From NCBI GenBank assembly GCA_964497495.1, contig CAZCCZ010000070.1, positions 1-9,524 on the forward strand: a DNA stretch of 9,524 bases, written 5' to 3'. Positions within the stretch are counted from its first letter, which is position 1; every line of letters begins with the position of its first letter. Made by a program: the position numbers and the translations under genes. This DNA is from CAXXOK01 sp964497495. GTDB lineage: Bacteria; Bacillota; Clostridia; Christensenellales; Aristaeellaceae. Positions 5,832 through 9,524 of this stretch are shown here, in pieces. The notes beneath the pieces are model-generated. The model ran no database searches. It worked only from the letters and a program-made list of their open reading frames with translations, and had not been told where the DNA came from.

Positions 5832-7004
5832 ATGTTTTCATTATACCTGCATTTCCCTTTTTGTAGAAGAAAATGCGCCTACTGCGACTTCTGCTCGTTT
5901 CCGGCGGGGGAGGGCGATATGGCGGCGTACTGCGCGGCGCTTGAAAGGGAGATCGCGCTCGCGGCGGAAACGTACGGCGCGCAGCCCGTGGATACGGTGT
6001 ATCTGGGCGGGGGCACGCCGTCCGTCGTGCCCCCCGCGCTGATGCGCGGCGTGCTGCGCACGCTTCGGGGGTACTTTTCCATCCGGCCGGGCACGGAATT
6101 TACCGCAGAGGCCAACCCGGGTACGCTGACCGGCGAATGTCTGGACGTTTTGCGGGAGGCGGGGGGAAACCGCCTGTCCCTCGGCGTGCAGGCGAAGCAG
6201 GAGCGGCTTTTGCGCACGCTCGGGCGCATCCACACGTTCGCGGAGGCGGAGGAGGCCGTTGCCCTCGCGCGAAGCCGCGGTTTTGCCAACCTCAACGCGG
6301 ACGCCATGTTCGGCCTGCCGGGGCAGACGTCGGAGGATTATTCGGACACGCTGGACGCGCTGGCAGGGCTGGGCGTCACCCATATTTCCGCTTACTCGCT
6401 TATTATAGAGGAAGGCACGCCGCTTTCCGGCAGCGTGGCGCGCGGGGAACTCGTGCCGCCCGGCGAGGACGATACGGCGGACATGATGGAGCGGGGTATC
6501 GATCGGCTGGAAAGCCTCGGCTACAGGCGTTACGAGATCTCCAATTTCGCGAAGCCGGGGTTCGAGTGTGCGCACAACCTCGGCTGCTGGCGACGGGAGC
6601 CGTATCTGGGGCTGGGGCTCAACGCGGCGAGCCTGCTGCCCGCGCCGAAGGGCGCGCCGGAGAGTACGGATTCCCTGCGGCGCGTCAATACCGCGTTGAT
6701 GACGGAATATCTGAACGGGATCGCGCGGGGGAAATTGCCGGTTGCGGAAACGACGCCGGTTTCCCGCAAGGAAGCGATGTTCGAAGCCGTGATGCTGGGC
6801 CTGCGCACCGTGGAGGGCGTAGGCTACGCGGAGTTTGCGCAGCGGTACGGCAACCCGCTTCCCGCAGCCTACCCGAAGGCGATCGAAACGCTGACGGCGC
6901 AGGGGCTGCTGCGCCCGGCGGAGGGGCCGCGGCCGCGTCTGGCGTTGACGCGCAGGGGTATGGCGCTTCAAAACACGGCGCTGATGGCTTTTATGGAAGC
7001 GTAA
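5832..7004 (+). CDS. hemW: Radical SAM heme chaperone HemW (older name: HemN-like oxidase)
   Basis: Radical SAM protein related to oxygen-independent coproporphyrinogen III oxidase. Members of this branch bind heme and deliver it to target proteins rather than making it. The 390-residue product is of normal length. It begins with a short strand and the [4Fe-4S]/SAM motif C11-x3-C15-x2-C18 followed by DF, as in HemW. GGGTPS (59-64), EANPGT (93-98), NRLSLGVQ (113-120), DAMFGLPGQT (157-166) and SAYSLIIEEGTPL (186-198) follow. The HemW signature HNxxYW reads HNLGCW (248-253) here, with Cys for Tyr, and the next glycine-rich segment is GLGLNAAS (260-267), without the common histidine. The ATG at 5832 follows GGGGGAG and matches family N-termini; in-frame codons further upstream run into lepA antisense. 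It lies before hrcA, as often seen in Firmicutes, but diverges from lepA. Confidence 0.93.
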   Translation: MFSLYLHFPFCRRKCAYCDFCSFPAGEGDMAAYCAALEREIALAAETYGAQPVDTVYLGGGTPSVVPPALMRGVLRTLRGYFSIRPGTEFTAEANPGTLTGECLDVLREAGGNRLSLGVQAKQERLLRTLGRIHTFAEAEEAVALARSRGFANLNADAMFGLPGQTSEDYSDTLDALAGLGVTHISAYSLIIEEGTPLSGSVARGELVPPGEDDTADMMERGIDRLESLGYRRYEISNFAKPGFECAHNLGCWRREPYLGLGLNAASLLPAPKGAPESTDSLRRVNTALMTEYLNGIARGKLPVAETTPVSRKEAMFEAVMLGLRTVEGVGYAEFAQRYGNPLPAAYPKAIETLTAQGLLRPAEGPRPRLALTRRGMALQNTALMAFMEA

Positions 7005-7074
7005 CGCCCACGGGGACGCGGGGACGCGCGCGCGGCGGAAATTATTTGGTCAGAAATAGTCAGATAATACGTAC

Positions 7075-7105
7075 ACCCTTTGAATCACAAGGGTTTTATG
7101 TTTAT
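7075..7105 (+). terminator. Weak terminator candidate after hemW
   Basis: ACCCTT (7075-7080) and AAGGGT (7089-7094) form a 6-bp stem with an 8-nt loop, followed by TTTATGTTTAT. The stem is short and the T-tract interrupted. It lies 71 nt after the hemW stop and upstream of the hrcA promoter, the expected place to separate the two units. Confidence 0.5.
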
Positions 7106-7136
7106 GAACAAACTTGAAATTTGTCGTTTGGGACGC

Positions 7137-7165
7137 TTGACAAAATCGGAAAACAGGCATATGAT
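7137..7165 (+). promoter_or_regulatory. Sigma-A promoter of the hrcA-grpE-dnaK operon
   Basis: A perfect -35 TTGACA (7137-7142), a 17-nt spacer and TATGAT (-10, 7160-7165; 5 of 6 consensus bases). This is the best promoter in the window. The predicted start near 7172 lies directly before the CIRCE operator, giving a leader of about 80 nt ahead of hrcA. Confidence 0.88.
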
Positions 7166-7173
7166 AAACGCGA

Positions 7174-7202
7174 GTTAGCACTCAAAGGAACCGAGTGCTA
7201 AC
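7174..7202 (+). promoter_or_regulatory. CIRCE operator (HrcA binding site)
   Basis: A perfect inverted repeat: TTAGCACTC (7175-7183), a 9-nt spacer and GAGTGCTAA (7193-7201). Both arms match the CIRCE consensus exactly, and one more G/C pair extends each arm to 10 bp. It sits at the predicted transcription start of the hrcA promoter, so bound HrcA would block initiation. It is the only CIRCE I see in the window, so dnaK and grpE appear to be controlled from here. Confidence 0.97.
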
Positions 7203-7252
7203 AAACCCGCAAACGACAGGTTCAGGACGCCGGATTCGGAGGTGATCGCAGG

Positions 7253-8278
7253 ATGATGGACGCGCGGAAATTCAGGATTCTTCAGGCGATCATCGACGAC
7301 TACATCCTCACCGCGATCCCGGTGGGCAGCCGTACCATCTCCAAGAAGTACGAGACGGGGCTCAGTTCTGCCACCATCCGCAACGAGATGAGCGATCTGG
7401 AGGAACTGGGCTATCTGGACCAGCCCCACGTGAGCGCGGGGCGAGTGCCCAGTACGAAGGCTTACCGGCTGTACGTGGACCAGCTTTTACAGGCCGGCAA
7501 AATCCGCGCCGGGGACGCGGACAGCATCCGCGCGCATTTCAGCGAGCGCACCGGTAAGATGGAGGACGTGGTGAACCGCGCGGCGCAGGTGCTGAGCTCC
7601 ATCACGCATTACACGTCGCTGGTCGTATCCCCCGCGGGCGGAGAGCTGCGCGTGCGCAACCTCCAACTGGTGCCGGTTTCCGCCTCTACCGCGCTGCTGG
7701 TGATCGTCACCGACGGCGGCATCGTGCGGGATTCGGTTATCCACGTGGACAGCGATTTGGACGCCGACGCCCTTTACACCTTCAGCCGGATGCTGACCGA
7801 GCGGTTGACCGGGCGCACCCTTACGGAAGCGCTGGGCGTGCTTAACGTCATGGCGCGCGAATTCGACGAGAAGCGCGCGGTGTTCGGCGGCATCGGGGAA
7901 CTGGTGGCGGACGTGGAAAGTCAGCACGCCAGAACGCGCATCACTTTCGGCGGCCCCAGCAACATCCTCAACTTTCCGGAATACAACGACGTGGAGAAGG
8001 CAAGGGCCTTCCTGTCGTTGCTGGAAACCAAGGACAAGCTGCTGAAAATCCTGGAACAGCACCAGAGCGTCGCTTTTACCGTGCGCATCGGCCCCGAAAC
8101 GGGCGTGCCGGAACTCAACGACTGTTCGTTGGTCACGGCGACCTACTCGCTGGGCGGCCGCACGCAGGGCACCATCGGCGTCATCGGCCCCACGCGCATG
8201 GAGTACGAACGGGTGCTGGGGGCGCTCAGCGCCATGGGCGAACAGCTGACACGCCTGTTTACGCAGGATAAGGAGTGA
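7253..8278 (+). CDS. hrcA: Heat-inducible transcription repressor HrcA
   Basis: Repressor of class I heat-shock genes. It binds CIRCE as a dimer and loses activity when GroEL is titrated by unfolded proteins. The 341-residue product is of typical length. It has an N-terminal winged-helix domain (about 1-75) with PVGSRTISKKY (23-33), SSATIRNEMSDLEELGYL (38-55) and HVSAGRVPSTKAYR (59-72). A GAF-like dimerisation domain follows and ends with the family signature GTIGVIGPTRMEYERV (306-321). The ATG at 7253 follows GGAGGTGAT (7238-7246). A second in-frame ATG is next to it, but spacing favours the first. It is the first gene of its own CIRCE-controlled operon, so it should be autoregulated. Its stop is 5 nt before the chosen grpE start. 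Confidence 0.98.
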   Translation: MMDARKFRILQAIIDDYILTAIPVGSRTISKKYETGLSSATIRNEMSDLEELGYLDQPHVSAGRVPSTKAYRLYVDQLLQAGKIRAGDADSIRAHFSERTGKMEDVVNRAAQVLSSITHYTSLVVSPAGGELRVRNLQLVPVSASTALLVIVTDGGIVRDSVIHVDSDLDADALYTFSRMLTERLTGRTLTEALGVLNVMAREFDEKRAVFGGIGELVADVESQHARTRITFGGPSNILNFPEYNDVEKARAFLSLLETKDKLLKILEQHQSVAFTVRIGPETGVPELNDCSLVTATYSLGGRTQGTIGVIGPTRMEYERVLGALSAMGEQLTRLFTQDKE

Positions 8279-8283
8279 CGGCG

Positions 8284-8961
8284 ATGGCCCTGAGAAAGAA
8301 AATCCCAAAGAACGGGGGAAGAAAGCCAACCATGCAGCCTGAAAAGGACACGCTTGCCAAAGAAGCGGCCGGGAACACCCCGGCGAACGCAGATACGGAA
8401 CAGGAAACGCTGGACGTGATGACCGACGCGCTGGACGAGAACACCGAATGCTCGCTCCGCGACGAGCTGGACAAGGCGAAGGCCAAGGCCCAGACGGTGG
8501 AAACGGAACTGACGGAAGCGCTGGCCGCGGCGCAGGCCAAGGCCGACGAATACCTGGACCTGGCCCAGCACGTGCAGGCGGATTTCGACAACTACCGCCG
8601 CCGCAACCAGAACGTGCGGGCGGATGCTTACGAGGACGGCGCGCGCGCCTTCATCGTAACGCTGCTGCCGGTGCTGGATAATCTGGAACGCGCGCTGGAC
8701 GCGGCGGGGGACACCGCCCGGCAGACGCTTGCCGAGGGCGTGGAGATGGTACGAAAGCAACTCTCCGACGCGCTGACCAAACGGGGGGTAACCCCTATCG
8801 ACCGCAAGGGCGAGAAGTTCGACCCCAATCTGGAAAACGCAGTGATGAAGGGCGCACCGGAGGACGGCAAGCCCGGCACCGTATGCGAAGTGCTCCAGAA
8901 GGGCTATCAGATGGGCGGTTTCGTACTGCGCCACGCGATGGTCAAGGTCGTGCCCGACTGA
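8284..8961 (+). CDS. grpE: Nucleotide exchange factor GrpE
   Basis: Cytoplasmic dimeric co-chaperone that releases ADP from DnaK. The 225-residue product has a basic start, an acidic, low-complexity N-terminal stretch (about 20-60), a long helical coiled-coil region (about 57-125) containing QADFDNYRRRNQ (98-109), and the beta-domain with LLPVLDNLERAL (127-138), GEKFDPNLENAV (176-187) and GYQMGGFVLRHAMVKV (207-222). ATG 8284 is preferred because AAGGAG (8270-8275) lies 8 nt upstream. A GTG at 8275 (overlapping the hrcA stop) and an ATG at 8332 are alternatives. It is cotranscribed with hrcA. An unusually long 272-nt spacer then separates it from dnaK. Confidence 0.96.
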   Translation: MALRKKIPKNGGRKPTMQPEKDTLAKEAAGNTPANADTEQETLDVMTDALDENTECSLRDELDKAKAKAQTVETELTEALAAAQAKADEYLDLAQHVQADFDNYRRRNQNVRADAYEDGARAFIVTLLPVLDNLERALDAAGDTARQTLAEGVEMVRKQLSDALTKRGVTPIDRKGEKFDPNLENAVMKGAPEDGKPGTVCEVLQKGYQMGGFVLRHAMVKVVPD

Positions 8962-9114
8962 AAGCCGACGTGATTTCCGTGAAAGACTTTTTCAACCCTG
9001 CGGGCTCCGCGGGCGGCCCGGCCGCCGACGCCCCGCCCGGCCGGCGGAACCGGCCCGTACGAATCCGGTCGGAAGGCTGCGGCCCCCCGGCCCCGCCCGC
9101 GGGATACGGCTTTT

Positions 9115-9126
9115 ACAGGCGCCTGT
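9115..9126. repeat. Perfect 12-bp palindrome in the grpE-dnaK spacer
   Basis: ACAGGCGCCTGT reads the same on both strands, and is preceded by TTTT. It is too tight for a stable hairpin without opening its centre. A DNA-binding site or chance in GC-rich sequence are both possible. Confidence 0.35.
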
Positions 9127-9197
9127 CCCAAACGGCCCCCCCTGCGGAAACGGGCCCAGCGCCCTTCCGATATACCAACCGGTCACGAAAGACATTT

Positions 9198-9210
9198 TGC
9201 GAAGTTCGCA
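9198..9210. repeat. Perfect 6-bp inverted repeat just upstream of dnaK
   Basis: TGCGAA and TTCGCA are exact inverted arms around one central G, 10 nt before the AAGGAGG of dnaK. It resembles an operator for a dimeric regulator in form, but matches neither CIRCE nor a LexA box. It could also be chance. Confidence 0.4.
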
Positions 9211-9233
9211 TTGATTTGTAAGGAGGAACTCCC

Positions 9234-9524
9234 ATGAGTAAGATTATCGGTATCGACCTTGGCACCACCAACAGCTGCGTAGCTGTGCTGGAGGGCGGCG
9301 AGCCCGTCGTGATCCCCAATGCGGAAGGCGCGCGCACCACGCCGTCCGTCGTGGCTTTTACCAAAGACGGCGAGCGTCTGGTCGGCCAGATCGCCAAACG
9401 GCAGGCGATCACCAACCCCGACCGCACCATCAGTTCCATCAAGCGCGAAATGGGCACCGCCCACAAGGTGACCATCGACGATAAGAACTATACCCCGCAG
9501 GAGATCAGCGCGATGATCCTGCAG
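9234..9524 (+). CDS. dnaK: Chaperone DnaK (Hsp70), N-terminal part (cut by window edge)
   Basis: ATP-dependent chaperone that binds unfolded segments together with DnaJ and GrpE. The 97 visible codons match the start of the Hsp70 ATPase domain: IIGIDLGTTNSCVAV (4-18, phosphate-1 loop), the EGARTTPSVVAF segment (31-42), VGQIAKRQAITNP (50-62) and SSIKREMG (67-74). ATG 9234 has AAGGAGG (9220-9226) 7 nt upstream, one of the strongest ribosome binding sites here, as expected for an abundant protein. The rest of dnaK, and probably dnaJ, lie beyond the window. Its position after hrcA and grpE on one strand indicates CIRCE/HrcA control. Confidence 0.98.
   Translation, partial: MSKIIGIDLGTTNSCVAVLEGGEPVVIPNAEGARTTPSVVAFTKDGERLVGQIAKRQAITNPDRTISSIKREMGTAHKVTIDDKNYTPQEISAMILQ

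Larger units (their letters stand above)
8962..9233 (+). other. Long GC-rich grpE-dnaK spacer
   Basis: These 272 nt hold no recognisable gene, no CIRCE and no good sigma-A promoter. The first two thirds are very rich in C and G (many CCGG, GGCC and CCCC runs) and the last 70 nt are more balanced. There are two perfect palindromes: ACAGGCGCCTGT (9115-9126) and TGCGAA-G-TTCGCA (9198-9210). CCGCGGGCGG (9007-9016) and CCGCCCGCGG (9093-9102) are complementary and could close a large stem. A plus-strand frame from GTG 8970 to TAA 9221 is open for 83 codons, but is Pro/Gly/Arg-rich and has no ribosome binding site. Confidence 0.6.

Noticed and set aside
5714..5833. Upstream in-frame extension of lepA to an ATG at 5833
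   Set aside because: The added residues are unlike LepA and lie upstream of the predicted promoter. GGAGG plus TTG at 5713 gives the normal family N-terminus.
9007..9102. Large stem between complementary GC arms in the grpE-dnaK spacer as a terminator or riboswitch
   Set aside because: Ten GC pairs separated by 76 nt are easy to find by chance in such GC-rich sequence. No T-tract follows, and no known riboswitch core was recognised.
1..9524. Mobile element, defence system, CRISPR array or new gene cluster
   Set aside because: Every substantial coding region matches a known conserved family. There are no transposase, integrase or nuclease genes, no regular repeats and no tRNA-flanked insertion.

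Overview
The window looks like chromosomal housekeeping DNA from a GC-rich member of the Firmicutes (Bacillota), most likely the Clostridia. The evidence is HPr kinase/phosphorylase (hprK), an HrcA repressor with a perfect CIRCE operator heading an hrcA-grpE-dnaK operon, strong AGGAGG-type ribosome binding sites, and three genes that appear to start with TTG. A run of ten Ns (5341-5350) marks a draft or metagenome assembly. I see no rRNA, tRNA, insertion sequence, prophage, CRISPR array or defence system.

Left half, all on the minus strand. A four-gene unit reads right to left: a membrane-anchored nucleotide-sugar 4,6-dehydratase (CapD/PglF type, 3752-1785), tadA (1788-1321), a Cof-type HAD phosphatase (1304-432) and the N-terminal third of hprK (439 to the window edge). 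Neighbouring genes overlap by 4 nt, are separated by 16 nt, and overlap by 8 nt, so translation is probably coupled. A promoter lies at 3803-3831, tucked against the terminator of lepA. lepA (5713-3900) is upstream on the same strand. Its reading frame is broken only by the N run: canonical LepA needs about 5 nt there, not 10.

Right half, plus strand. hemW (5832-7004) diverges from lepA across a 118-nt region with a plausible promoter for each direction. An AT-richer spacer (7005-7252) then holds a weak terminator, a near-consensus sigma-A promoter and the CIRCE operator, followed by hrcA (7253-8278), grpE (8284-8961) and the start of dnaK (9234 to the window edge). HrcA should repress its own operon by binding CIRCE right at the transcription start. 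GrpE and DnaK are the nucleotide-exchange factor and Hsp70 of the same chaperone cycle. The 272-nt grpE-dnaK spacer is unusually long and GC-rich and contains two perfect short palindromes.

I found no convincing new biological system. The points most worth a second look are the grpE-dnaK spacer, altered signature residues in HemW, the lepA/hemW divergence, the sugar-dehydratase/tadA/HAD/hprK operon and the mis-sized assembly gap.
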